Below, one piece after another: positions 8,479 through 16,532 of a DNA stretch of 64,000 nucleotides; positions within the stretch are counted from its first letter, which is position 1; each line of letters starts with the position of its first letter. The translations under genes and the position numbers were made by a program. The stretch covers positions 488,316-552,315 of the forward strand of contig PGZZ01000002.1 in assembly GCA_002841545.1 (NCBI GenBank), read 5' to 3'. The notes under the pieces were generated by a model. The model searched no databases, was not told where the DNA came from, and was given only the letters and a program-made list of their open reading frames with translations. Origin of the DNA: Firmicutes bacterium HGW-Firmicutes-16 (GTDB lineage Bacteria > Bacillota > Clostridia > Oscillospirales > Oscillospiraceae).

Positions 8479-8751
8479 TTGGCATATGATAATAGAGATG
8501 GTAGAGACAACAGAGACAGCAGAGATAAAATGAATAAAAATCATAAGCGCAAAAAGGTATGTCAGTTTTGCATCGATAGAAACGAGCATATAGACTACAA
8601 GGATACTGTGAAGCTTCGCCGCTTCCTCTCCGAGCGCGGAAAGATTTTGCCCCGCCGCACAACCGGAACCTGCGCCGCACATCAGCGCGAGCTTACGGAG
8701 TCGATCAAGAGGGCTCGTCAAATTGCTCTTCTGCCTTATGTAATGGAATAA
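8479..8751 (+). CDS. rpsR: 30S ribosomal protein S18 (TTG start, repeat-rich N-terminus)
   Basis: 90 residues. The S18 core runs from about residue 24 ([11 protein letters not shown], then [21 protein letters not shown] and the [26 protein letters not shown] block). A TTG start is required: AGGAGGAAAAAGCC lies just upstream and no in-frame ATG is available before the core. The first ~20 residues are an unusual Asn-Arg-Asp / Gly-Arg-Asp / Ser-Arg-Asp triplet run that is not part of the folded domain. CxxC-type cysteines at the start of the core suggest the zinc-binding (C+) form, though only part of a site is obvious. Confidence 0.94.
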   Translation: MAYDNRDGRDNRDSRDKMNKNHKRKKVCQFCIDRNEHIDYKDTVKLRRFLSERGKILPRRTTGTCAAHQRELTESIKRARQIALLPYVME

Positions 8752-8769
8752 CTTCATTAAAAACAATTA

Positions 8770-8801
8770 ACGGACAGTCTTTTTAAGACTGTCCGTTTTT
8801 T
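8770..8801. terminator. Terminator of the rpsF operon
   Basis: ACGGACAGTCTT and AAGACTGTCCGT pair around a TTT loop and are followed by a run of Ts. It sits between rpsR and the convergent ArsC-like gene. Confidence 0.92.
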
Positions 8802-8803
8802 CA

Positions 8804-9136
8804 CTATTCCCAATCCTTCCAGATTTCGGGGCAGAAGCCGACTGTTGCTTTTTTCCCGTTGCGTACTATCGGGGTCTTTATGAGCGACGGATTCTCAAAC
8901 AGCTTTTGAACCTTGTCTGCATCGTAGGCCAGATACTTGAGAATCTCTGCGTCCTTCGCTTTTTCGTCTATGAGCGAATTTAGCCCGACATTCGAAATCA
9001 CGCTTTCAAGCTCCCTCGGGCTCATCCCGAAGCGCGGCAGATCGATGCTCTGGAATTTAATCTTGCGCTCCTTAAAATAGCGCTCGGCCTTCTTTGTGTC
9101 AAAGCACTTTGATTTTCCGAAAATTTGTATGTTCAT
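8804..9136 (-). CDS. ArsC/Spx-family thioredoxin-fold protein
   Basis: 110 residues of the ArsC family (glutaredoxin-like fold). The N-terminal motif GKSKCFDTKKAERYF holds a single Cys at about residue 11, as in ArsC-type reductases and unlike the CxxC of canonical Spx; the C-terminal TPIVRNGKKATVGF supplies the usual conserved segment. Whether it reduces arsenate, another oxidised substrate, or acts as a regulator is not decided; no ars genes are near. It overlaps the upstream dipeptidase gene by 4 bases (ATGA), implying translational coupling. Confidence 0.85.
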   Translation of the reverse strand: MNIQIFGKSKCFDTKKAERYFKERKIKFQSIDLPRFGMSPRELESVISNVGLNSLIDEKAKDAEILKYLAYDADKVQKLFENPSLIKTPIVRNGKKATVGFCPEIWKDWE

Positions 9137-10113
9137 AGCACTCTCTCCAATACGTCGAAAAGATTGTTATAGAAAATATCACGTACAAGGTCTTCCGAAT
9201 AGTTGCGCCCCAGCATGGCGTTATATATCTTGCCATAGTCCTCAATTCCGGCAACACCCTTCGGCGGGCAATCGATGCCGTCGAGATCTCCGCCGAGACA
9301 AACGGCCTTTTCGCCGCCGAGTGCAAGAAAATGCTCGATGTGGCGCATTATATCGTTGATTCCTGCATCGCTGCTCTCGTTGAGGAAATCAGGGCATAGA
9401 TTGATCCCCGCGACACCATGGAGCGATACAAGGGCTTTAAACTGCTCATCCGTCAGGTTGCGCGCATTGTCGCAGACTGCTTTCGAGTTTGAATGTCCCG
9501 CGATTATCGGTCTTTTCGTGATTTCAGCGACATCCCAAAATGTGCGCTCGGAGGCATGCGAAAGGTCAACCGCGACCCCAAGCTCCTGCATCCGTTTCAC
9601 ATAATCCGCTCCTTGCCTCGTCAGACCGCTCTTCGTCGGTCCATTCGCCGCTCCGCATAGGGCGTTGTCAAAGTTCCAGCAGAGGTTAATGAAACGTACT
9701 CCCCTGCCGCAAGCCGCCTCCAAACGCTTCAAATCACAGCCCACCAGCTCCGCTCCTTCGATTGCTATGAACGCGGCGACTTTTCCGTCCTTCGCCGCCG
9801 TCTCCGCGTCATCGGAGCTTTTACAGTGAGTGAGGATGTCGGCGTTTTTATCGAACTCCGAAAGCATATATTTTAGTAGCTCGTCGCAGCGCGGAACAAG
9901 CACCTCCGCAGGCCAGTCCTTGGAATAGTCGATGTTTTTCCAATCAACATTTTCGGGCCATGGCCGCGTAAAAATCGCAAAAATCTGAGCATAGGGCGCA
10001 AACAAGCCGCCCCGTTCCAAATCCACATGTAGGGAGTTTCGGCGCAGTCCACAGCCGTGGGCTTTCGCTTCCAATATCGTGTCACAGTGCGCGTCGAAAA
10101 CAGGTATGTTCAT
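9133..10113 (-). CDS. Membrane-dipeptidase family (M19) peptidase
   Basis: 326 residues of the renal dipeptidase-like zinc peptidase family. Metal ligands visible: FDAHCDT near the start (HxD), AIEGAE (Glu) around residue 120, the LSHAS and IAGHSNSK histidines, and the GGDLDG aspartate near 275. Typical activity is hydrolysis of dipeptides, sometimes with D-residues. No signal peptide, so it is cytoplasmic here. It is coupled by a 4-base overlap to the ArsC-like gene. Confidence 0.9.
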   Translation of the reverse strand: MNIPVFDAHCDTILEAKAHGCGLRRNSLHVDLERGGLFAPYAQIFAIFTRPWPENVDWKNIDYSKDWPAEVLVPRCDELLKYMLSEFDKNADILTHCKSSDDAETAAKDGKVAAFIAIEGAELVGCDLKRLEAACGRGVRFINLCWNFDNALCGAANGPTKSGLTRQGADYVKRMQELGVAVDLSHASERTFWDVAEITKRPIIAGHSNSKAVCDNARNLTDEQFKALVSLHGVAGINLCPDFLNESSDAGINDIMRHIEHFLALGGEKAVCLGGDLDGIDCPPKGVAGIEDYGKIYNAMLGRNYSEDLVRDIFYNNLFDVLERVL

Positions 10114-10384
10114 ATGGCAACCTCATTATTTTAATGCTGTCAGTTTACCGCAAAAATGCGGTTTCCGCAAGTATTATATCAGAGGTCAAGAAAGACCCGC
10201 AGACTAGAAAGCGCCGCCCATCGCTGTATAAGATACAGCAGGGCGGCGCTGACGATGTAAGCAAAAAGCTATTTTGTATTAACGGACTTGGCCGTTACCT
10301 TGTTTATTTATACAGACGCTTGTCTTAACCTATAAAGTCGTGTTAAATCCGCTTTTTGCAATGCGGGGCTTTATTGACCTCTGA
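10114..10384. other. Spacer downstream of rnj
   Basis: Holds the strong GC-rich stem-loop listed next, a small AACGG/CCGTT stem near 10281-10296, and a weak CCGC/GCGG stem next to the rnj stop that may help end the transcript. An open frame of 64 codons on the plus strand passes through the stem-loop and has no ribosome site; I do not call it a gene. Confidence 0.45.
10210..10250. repeat. Very stable two-tier stem-loop
   Basis: Outer arms AGCGCCGCCC and GGGCGGCGCT (10 pairs, perfect) enclose an inner perfect GCTGTAT/ATACAGC stem with a 3-base loop. Neither strand continues into a good T-run (minus strand: TTTCTAGTCT), so it is not a textbook terminator. It lies about 135 bases past the rnj stop and 100 bases ahead of the dipeptidase start. 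Confidence 0.7.
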
Positions 10385-12043
10385 TTATACTTCCATTATA
10401 ACGGGCAGTATCATGGGACTGCGCTTCGTCGTCTTATAAAGATAGCCGGAAAGATTTGTTTTAACCTTTGTTTTGATCGTCGCCCAGTCGGTAATGTGCT
10501 GGTTTTCGCAGGAATCAAGCGTTTCAAGCGTTACTCTCTTTAGTTCCTCAAGAAGCACATCGGACTCTTTGACATAGACGAAGCCGCGAGTCACGATGTC
10601 AGGCCCTGAAATGAGACTTGCGTCCTCGGAAGAGAGAGTCATAACAACGACTACCATGCCGTCCTGTGCAAGATGCCGCCTGTCGCGCAGAACGACGCTT
10701 CCGACATCTCCGACACCGGTCCCGTCCACAAGCACCTTTCCCGACTGAACTGTTCCTCCGAGTTTTATATCTTTTCTTGTGACTTCGACAATTCTGCCAA
10801 TATCGCCTATGACGATATTTTTCGGATCAATACCCATGCTTTTTGCAAGCTCCGCGTGGGTGCGAAGATGGCGCTGCTCACCATGAAGCGGCATAAAATA
10901 TCTGGGCTTTGTGAGAGCGAGCATCATTTTAAGCTCTTCCCTGCAGGCATGACCGGAAACGTGCAGCTCCTCGAGCCTATCATAGATGACCTCCGCGCCC
11001 TTCATAAACAGCTCGTTAATTACGCGGCTAATCGTTTTTTCGTTGCCGGGGATTGCCGACGCGGAGATGATGACTCTGTCTCCTGCGTTAATTTCAACCT
11101 GACGGTGTCCGGAAAAGGCCATGCGGTAAAGGGCGGACATGTTCTCGCCCTGACTGCCGGTCGTAATGATTACCAGCTTATTTTTGGGCAGCGTATTTAT
11201 CTGGTTAATATCAATCAGGGTGTCTTTCGGCACCTCCATATAGCCCAGCTCCATTGCGACGCGCATAATGTTTTCCATGCTCCGCCCCGTGATTGCGACC
11301 TTGCGGTTGTTCTTTGCGGCACTGTTAATTATCTGCTGAACCCTGTGAACATTTGAGGCAAAGGTGGTCACGATAATGCGCTTGTCACAGTCCTTGAAGA
11401 GTGCGTCGAAGCGTACTCCGACCTTTTTCTCCGACTCGGAATAACCGGGCTTTTCGACATTCGTGGAGTCGGAGAGGAGCATGAGAACTCCCTCTTTTCC
11501 AATCTCTCCGAGCCTTGTGAGGTCAATCATCTCGCCCTCAATCGGTGTGGCGTCAATTTTAAAGTCACCCGTGTGGATGAGCGTGCCGATAGGCGTTTTA
11601 ATTGCGAGAGCAACAGCGTCTGCGATGCTGTGGTTTACGTGGATTAGCTCAATGTTGAAGCAGCCTGCCTTGAAATGCTCTCCCGCTTCAAGCGTTGTTA
11701 TCTTGACTTTTTCTTTCAGTCCATGTTCCTCAAGCTTCAGTTCGATAAGACCCGCAGTGAGCCTCGTCGTAAAGAGCGGAGCATTGATTTCGCGCATGAG
11801 AAACGGCAGGCCTCCGATATGGTCTTCGTGTCCGTGTGTGAGGATGATAGCTCTAATTTTGTTCTGGTTCTGAACAAGATAGCTGAAATCGGGTATGACA
11901 ATGTCAACCCCGTACATCTCCTCATCAGGAAAGCCGAGACCGCAGTCGACAACGATAATATCGTCACCGTACTCGTAGACGGTGAGATTCTTACCAATCT
12001 CGTTAAGGCCTCCGAGTGAAATTATTTTCAGTTTTGATGCCAT
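10385..12043 (-). CDS. rnj: Ribonuclease J
   Basis: 552 residues, full length. The metallo-beta-lactamase core carries the metal site THGHEDHIGG near residue 70, with later ligands in IHTGDFKID and LLSDSTNVEKPG; the beta-CASP domain (KVAITGRSMENI, ISASAIPGNE) and the C-terminal domain follow, including PLHGEQRHL. RNase J has 5' exonuclease and endonuclease activity in mRNA turnover and rRNA processing. Only one copy is seen here, so J1 and J2 cannot be told apart. Transcribed alone, with a structured region upstream. Confidence 0.95.
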   Translation of the reverse strand: MASKLKIISLGGLNEIGKNLTVYEYGDDIIVVDCGLGFPDEEMYGVDIVIPDFSYLVQNQNKIRAIILTHGHEDHIGGLPFLMREINAPLFTTRLTAGLIELKLEEHGLKEKVKITTLEAGEHFKAGCFNIELIHVNHSIADAVALAIKTPIGTLIHTGDFKIDATPIEGEMIDLTRLGEIGKEGVLMLLSDSTNVEKPGYSESEKKVGVRFDALFKDCDKRIIVTTFASNVHRVQQIINSAAKNNRKVAITGRSMENIMRVAMELGYMEVPKDTLIDINQINTLPKNKLVIITTGSQGENMSALYRMAFSGHRQVEINAGDRVIISASAIPGNEKTISRVINELFMKGAEVIYDRLEELHVSGHACREELKMMLALTKPRYFMPLHGEQRHLRTHAELAKSMGIDPKNIVIGDIGRIVEVTRKDIKLGGTVQSGKVLVDGTGVGDVGSVVLRDRRHLAQDGMVVVVMTLSSEDASLISGPDIVTRGFVYVKESDVLLEELKRVTLETLDSCENQHITDWATIKTKVKTNLSGYLYKTTKRSPMILPVIMEV

Positions 12044-12315
12044 AGTAAAAAACTTTCTCCTTCTTAAATAGAATTATGTAATGATTTATAATCGATTATA
12101 GTCCATTATGGGCGCAAAAATAACGGACGCCCGATATTCAATTATATCCACCCTGCTCCGCGGATATAATCTGTTACGTCCCTTGTTTGCCTTAATGAAT
12201 TGTAACCGTATAATAAGTACTTTCGTACCTAAATCCAAATTAGTTTGCCCAATTGTGAGCTTTGTATAATAATAATATCACTATTTTGTAGATATTGCAA
12301 GAATTATTGCTCATC
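12044..12315. other. Spacer between recR and rnj with nested inverted repeat
   Basis: ATTATATCC/GGATATAAT arms (12141-12149 and 12162-12170) form a perfect 9-pair stem, and outer GGACG/CGTCC arms (12125-12129 and 12177-12181) could extend it. It could be the terminator of recR or part of the rnj leader. AT-rich promoter-like sequence is present (TATAAT-type boxes near 12090-12105), but no pairing could be chosen. Confidence 0.4.
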
Positions 12316-12915
12316 CTACATTTCTCGTCTACCCTCGAGTGCGCGTGAAAGTGTGGCGTCATCCGCGTATTCAAGGTTCGAGCCAACAGGAATGCCGTAG
12401 GCAAGACGGGATACCTTAACACTGAACGGCTTGACAAGGCGCGATATATACATCGCCGTCGTATCTCCCTCGGTATCGGGGTTTGTCGCCATTATAACCT
12501 CACGCACTTCCCCCTCCGCGACACGGGTGATAAGCTCTGATATTTTAAGGTCATCCGGACCTATATGATTCATTGGCGACATCACGCCGTGCAAAACGTG
12601 GTAAAGTCCCTTATATTCACGGCTCCGCTCAAAGGAAAGCACATCCCTCGGTTCCGCAACGACGCATATTACACTTCTTTCACGGCGGCTGTCACTGCAG
12701 ACGGAGCAGATTTCTCCGTCTGTAAGGTTCTGGCAAACGGGACAGCAGTGTACGCTTGTTTTAGCGTCCATAATGGCGAGCGCAAAGCTCTCCGCCTCAC
12801 CATCCGGCAGCGAAAGGACGTGGAACGCAAGCCGCTGAGCGCTCTTCTTGCCGATACCAGGCAGGGCGGCGAACTTATCAATGAGGGTTTCCAGTGAGGG
12901 CGGGAAAAATGACAT
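12316..12915 (-). CDS. recR: Recombination mediator RecR
   Basis: 199 residues, the standard length. Helix-hairpin-helix at ~8-35 (FAALPGIGKKSAQRLAFH), C4 zinc finger at ~57-72 (CCPVC ... CSVC), Toprim domain from ~80 (ICVVAEPRDVLSFE) and the ATNPDTEGDTTAMYI segment. With RecF/RecO it loads RecA on SSB-coated gaps. In many Firmicutes it follows dnaX and ybaB; neither is beside it here. Confidence 0.96.
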   Translation of the reverse strand: MSFFPPSLETLIDKFAALPGIGKKSAQRLAFHVLSLPDGEAESFALAIMDAKTSVHCCPVCQNLTDGEICSVCSDSRRERSVICVVAEPRDVLSFERSREYKGLYHVLHGVMSPMNHIGPDDLKISELITRVAEGEVREVIMATNPDTEGDTTAMYISRLVKPFSVKVSRLAYGIPVGSNLEYADDATLSRALEGRREM

Positions 12916-12982
12916 TTTTCAAAAGCTCCTTGTGATTATAATCGAATTATATTATAAAAATTGTCGCAACGCGCCAAAGGCC

Positions 12983-13636
12983 TTACGCGTTTCTGATTGT
13001 TTCAATCGCTGATTTTCTATTCTCTTGTCCGAAAATCGCGTTGCCTGCAACCAGCACGTTTGCGCCTGCTTCCTTGATGAGCTTAGAGGTAATGGGGTCA
13101 ATTCCTCCGTCCACCTCAAGTTCACAGGAGGGATTCATATTGTTTATCATCTGCCTGACCGTCGCAATCTTAGGAAGCTGATCGTTCATAAACGACTGCC
13201 CGCCGAAGCCCGGCTCGACCGTCATAACTAAAACGAGATCGAGATTTAATATATATGGCAGCAAAGTAACCGCCGGAGTCTTGGGTTTTATGCTCAACCC
13301 GACCTTTTTTCCGCAAAGTTTGATGGCGCTAATCGCTTCGAAAATGTCCTGTGGCTGACACGCCTCAAGATGGAAGGTCACCAAATCAGCGCCGGCATCG
13401 CAAAAAGCCTTGACATAGCGCTGGGGTCTGTCAATCATGAGGTGCACATCTAAAAACATATCCGTCGCCTTCCGAAGGGATTTCACCACGGGTATGCCAA
13501 TACTGATGTTCGGGACAAAATTTCCGTCCATTACATCAATATGAAGATATTCTGCTCCTGCGCTTTTTACATCGTTAATATCATTTATTAGTGCCGAAAA
13601 GTCGGCGGAAAGGATTGAAGGTGCAATTTTTATCAT
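12983..13636 (-). CDS. rpe: Ribulose-phosphate 3-epimerase
   Basis: 217 residues of the (beta/alpha)8 pentose phosphate enzyme that interconverts ribulose 5-phosphate and xylulose 5-phosphate. Motifs: APSILSADFS at the start, LHIDVMDGNFVPNISIG (metal ligands), DVHLMI, VTFHLEA, MTVEPGFGGQSF and LEVDGGI near the end. The frame stays open for 97 codons upstream, through a GC-rich structured element, but the ATG at 13636 aligns with the family start and has a GGGAGC site. The upstream extension would add residues unlike any epimerase. Confidence 0.94.
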   Translation of the reverse strand: MIKIAPSILSADFSALINDINDVKSAGAEYLHIDVMDGNFVPNISIGIPVVKSLRKATDMFLDVHLMIDRPQRYVKAFCDAGADLVTFHLEACQPQDIFEAISAIKLCGKKVGLSIKPKTPAVTLLPYILNLDLVLVMTVEPGFGGQSFMNDQLPKIATVRQMINNMNPSCELEVDGGIDPITSKLIKEAGANVLVAGNAIFGQENRKSAIETIRNA

Positions 13637-13927
13637 TTTATCCAGCTCCCGAAAGCTTGCCCGGGCGTAACAGAAGCGCCTCGAGCGGCATAAGATTTGA
13701 TAGTCGATCCCCGCGGGTTCGGCTTTGATATACGGGGGCGGCAAGCGCCAGCTTACCGTCCCCGGCGGACTTAATAATTTTAAATACATAATGACATCAA
13801 TGTATATCGGTTTCATGGGTACAATTAGATTAGTATTAATAACCAATATACATTTATTATAACGCAGTGGACAAGCGCTTGCAAGAAGAATACATAGTCT
13901 TCCAAAGTAACTTACCCTGTTAGGCAC
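13637..13927 (-). other. GC-rich structured element ahead of rpe
   Basis: Between the AT-rich flank and the rpe start lies a ~130-base block (about 13650-13775) much richer in GC than its surroundings, with a long hairpin, a GCC/GGC stem and a GCCCGGGC palindrome. It contains no in-frame stop relative to rpe. It could be a cis-acting RNA, or a small inserted repeat that happens to be open. It matches none of the riboswitch consensus patterns I tried (THF, ZTP, fluoride). Confidence 0.5.
13733..13764 (-). repeat. Long hairpin in the rpe leader
   Basis: A 14-position stem with one mismatch and one G.U pair around a 4-base loop (CGGGG-CGG-AAGC arms against GCTT-CCG-CCCCG). It begins about 97 bases upstream of the rpe ATG and should be in the transcript if the promoter lies in the AT-rich part beyond 13775. 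Confidence 0.65.
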
Positions 13928-13946
13928 CCTATATGCATAATTTGGG

Positions 13947-13975
13947 TTGTAATACCCCCGTAAAAGCTGTATAAT
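13947..13975 (+). promoter_or_regulatory. Probable murD promoter
   Basis: TTGTAA (-35) and a perfect TATAAT (-10) spaced 17 bases apart, about 27 bases before the murD start and its AAAGGTGG ribosome site. Confidence 0.65.
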
Positions 13976-14001
13976 ATAAAATCTGAAAGGTGGCGTGAAC
14001 C

Positions 14002-15384
14002 ATGATTTTAGACGATTATCTGGATTCGCTCAAGGGCAAAAGCATAGCTGTTGTCGGTTACGGCGTCAGCAACGCTCCGCTTACTGAGCTGTTATTAGCA
14101 CACGGTCTGGACGTTACCGTATGCGATAAGCGAAGCGTTGAGCAGTTTGAGAACTTTATGACTCTTACTAAGCGCGGTGCGAAGCTGCGTCTTGGCGATA
14201 AATATCTTGAAGACTTATATGAGGATGTTATTTTCCGCACTCCCGGACTGCACCCATTTACTCCCCAGCTCCAGAATGCGGTAAAGCAAGGCAGCATCCT
14301 CACTTCCGAAATGGAGGCCTTTTTCTCCGTGTGTCCCTGCCGCACCATAGCGGTAACAGGGAGTGACGGAAAAACCACGACCTCCACGCTGATTGCTACG
14401 CTTCTGAGAGAATCTGGGCATACTGTTTTTCTGGGCGGCAATATAGGAATGCCGCTTTTGAACAAGGTGCCCGAGATGAAGCCGGAGGATTTTGCCGTTT
14501 TAGAGCTGAGTTCCTTCCAGCTGCACAGTATGAAGTGCAAGCCTAATGTGGCCGTTATTACGAACATCTCCCCTAACCACCTTGATGTTCACCCGAATCT
14601 TGAAGACTATGTCAATGCAAAAAAGAGCATTTTTATTAATCAAGATGAAAATGATCGTCTGGTGCTAAACGCGGATGACCCCTATACACCCGAATTCTTA
14701 AAGGATGCAAAAGCCGATAAGTGCTTTTTCAGCCATCTTCACTCGGTGCAGAGCGGCTGCTTCACAGTTGACGAGCTTATTTATTCGGCAAAGAACTACG
14801 AGGTTCATGAAATAATGCCGCCAGCCGGCATTCTCATTCCCGGGCTCCACAATGTCGATAACTACATGACAGCATATGCCGCGACCGAGGGCTACATCAC
14901 AGACAGCGTCTTCCGCAAGGTTGCACGAACCTTCCCCGGCGTTCCGCATCGCATAGAGCTTGTGCGCGAGCGGTGCGGCGTAAAATACTATAACGATTCC
15001 ATAGCCTCCAGCCCCACGCGAACGATTGCGGGACTTCGCTGTTTTACCAAGGTCAAACCTATACTTATCGCGGGCGGACACGACAAGCACATCCCCTTTG
15101 ATGATCTCGGAACTGAGATTGTTGCGCAAGTGAAAGCTCTATATTTAACGGGCGAAACCGCCGAACGGATAAGGGAAACTGTTTTGAACACTCCAGGATA
15201 TAACCGTCTGACTCTTCCTATATATATTATCGATGACTTCCGCGAGGCTGTACTTTCAGCCGCCGACAGCGCTGTTGAAGGCGATGTTGTCATTTTGTCT
15301 CCCGCCTGTTCGTCCTTTGATAAATTCAAAAACTTTGTTGAACGCGGAAACACCTTCCGCAGTATAGTCCTCGGTATGGAGTAA
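14002..15384 (+). CDS. murD: UDP-N-acetylmuramoylalanine--D-glutamate ligase
   Basis: 460 residues. N-terminal Rossmann-like UDP-binding domain (SIAVVGYGVSNAPL), central ATPase domain with the Mur P-loop VTGSDGKTTTST at ~118-129 and the NISPNHLDVH motif, and C-terminal domain with YNDSIASSPTRTIAGL and the late SPACSSFDKFKNF. It adds D-glutamate to UDP-MurNAc-L-Ala in the cytoplasm. First gene of a plus-strand run; the peptidase gene follows by 24 bases. It is not in a dcw-type cluster here. Confidence 0.95.
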   Translation: MILDDYLDSLKGKSIAVVGYGVSNAPLTELLLAHGLDVTVCDKRSVEQFENFMTLTKRGAKLRLGDKYLEDLYEDVIFRTPGLHPFTPQLQNAVKQGSILTSEMEAFFSVCPCRTIAVTGSDGKTTTSTLIATLLRESGHTVFLGGNIGMPLLNKVPEMKPEDFAVLELSSFQLHSMKCKPNVAVITNISPNHLDVHPNLEDYVNAKKSIFINQDENDRLVLNADDPYTPEFLKDAKADKCFFSHLHSVQSGCFTVDELIYSAKNYEVHEIMPPAGILIPGLHNVDNYMTAYAATEGYITDSVFRKVARTFPGVPHRIELVRERCGVKYYNDSIASSPTRTIAGLRCFTKVKPILIAGGHDKHIPFDDLGTEIVAQVKALYLTGETAERIRETVLNTPGYNRLTLPIYIIDDFREAVLSAADSAVEGDVVILSPACSSFDKFKNFVERGNTFRSIVLGME

Positions 15385-15408
15385 CAGTTTTTCGATTGGA
15401 GTTTAATA

Positions 15409-16443
15409 ATGCTTCTTAAGGAATTAATAACTGACCTTTGCGGACTTTCCGCTCCCTCAGGCTTTGAGGAGAGGGCTTTTGCGCGCGCGAAGGAGCTACT
15501 ATCCCCCTATGTTGATGAGATTAAGACCGACGCTCTCGGAAACCTCATCGCCCTGAAAAGATGCGGAAAAGAGGGCGCAAAAACATTGATGTTCGACGCC
15601 CATATGGACGAGATCGGTCTCATAGTGACCGGTATCGAAAAAGGCTTCCTGCGCTTTGCAAATATCGGAGGAATCGACCCGCGTATGCTTCCGGCAAGGG
15701 AAATCAAGGTTTTGACCGAATCGCCTATATTCGGCGTTATCGACACAATGCCACCCCACGCGCTTTCCGAAGAGGAAATGGATAAGACCATTGACGCAAA
15801 AAAACTTTTCATTGACATCGGAATGTGTGACGAGGAAGCAAAAAAGCGCGTGCCGCTCGGGACACCCGCAGTTTTCGCCGGCGGCGTAGACGAGCTCAAT
15901 GAAAACGTACTATGCGGAAAATCGCTGGATGACCGTTCCTGTGTCGCAATTATCATTAAGACCATGGAGCTGCTTTCCGAAAAGGACTTAATTGTCGATA
16001 TATGCTGCCTTTTCAGCACTCAGGAGGAACTTGGAACACGCGGAGCGATTACGGGAGCCTATGGGGCGCAGCCCGATTACGCTATCGCGCTTGATGTGAC
16101 CTTTGCTTCGACTCCCGACTCCAAAAAGAGCGAAGTCCTTGAAATGCGCAAGGGTCCTGCAATTGGCGTCGGTCCCAGTATGAACCGGAATATCACAAAT
16201 ATGCTTATCGAAACGGCAAAGGAAAAGAACATCCCTTATCAGCTCGAAATTATGGGCGGCGATTCGGGCACGAACGGCTGGGTAATTCAGGTCTGCAGAG
16301 AGGGCATAGTCACGGGCATCGTGTCGCTGCCTATCAGATATATGCACTCGCCCGTAGAAACAATGGATATTTCGGACGCGGAAGCGATTGTCAATCTGCT
16401 CACCGAATTCACGCTGAAGCTGGGCGACGATGGGATAGCATAA
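15409..16443 (+). CDS. M42-family aminopeptidase (copy 1)
   Basis: 344 residues of the tetrahedral aminopeptidase / glutamyl aminopeptidase family, cytoplasmic di-metal enzymes that trim peptides. Metal and catalytic residues: FDAHMDEIG (His), KSLDDRSC (bridging Asp), STQEELGTRGA (catalytic and metal Glu), IALDVTFAS (Asp) and RYMHSPVE (His). It lies 24 bases after murD, with a second M42 gene immediately downstream, and so belongs to a peptide-processing pair. Confidence 0.93.
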   Translation: MLLKELITDLCGLSAPSGFEERAFARAKELLSPYVDEIKTDALGNLIALKRCGKEGAKTLMFDAHMDEIGLIVTGIEKGFLRFANIGGIDPRMLPAREIKVLTESPIFGVIDTMPPHALSEEEMDKTIDAKKLFIDIGMCDEEAKKRVPLGTPAVFAGGVDELNENVLCGKSLDDRSCVAIIIKTMELLSEKDLIVDICCLFSTQEELGTRGAITGAYGAQPDYAIALDVTFASTPDSKKSEVLEMRKGPAIGVGPSMNRNITNMLIETAKEKNIPYQLEIMGGDSGTNGWVIQVCREGIVTGIVSLPIRYMHSPVETMDISDAEAIVNLLTEFTLKLGDDGIA

Positions 16444-16532
16444 AGCGCGCCGTCGAGATAAGCTGTGCGATGCTTGCACCGATTCAATAATTATACCGAT
16501 TTGTGCGTTTAGCGCACAGGAGGCACTTTAAT

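Noticed and set aside
10134-10328. Open frame of 64 codons on the plus strand
   Set aside because: Runs through a strong stem-loop, has no ribosome site, and the composition is unlike a protein.
13637-13775. THF, ZTP or fluoride riboswitch ahead of rpe
   Set aside because: Individual short motifs resemble parts of the consensus but their order and context do not fit.
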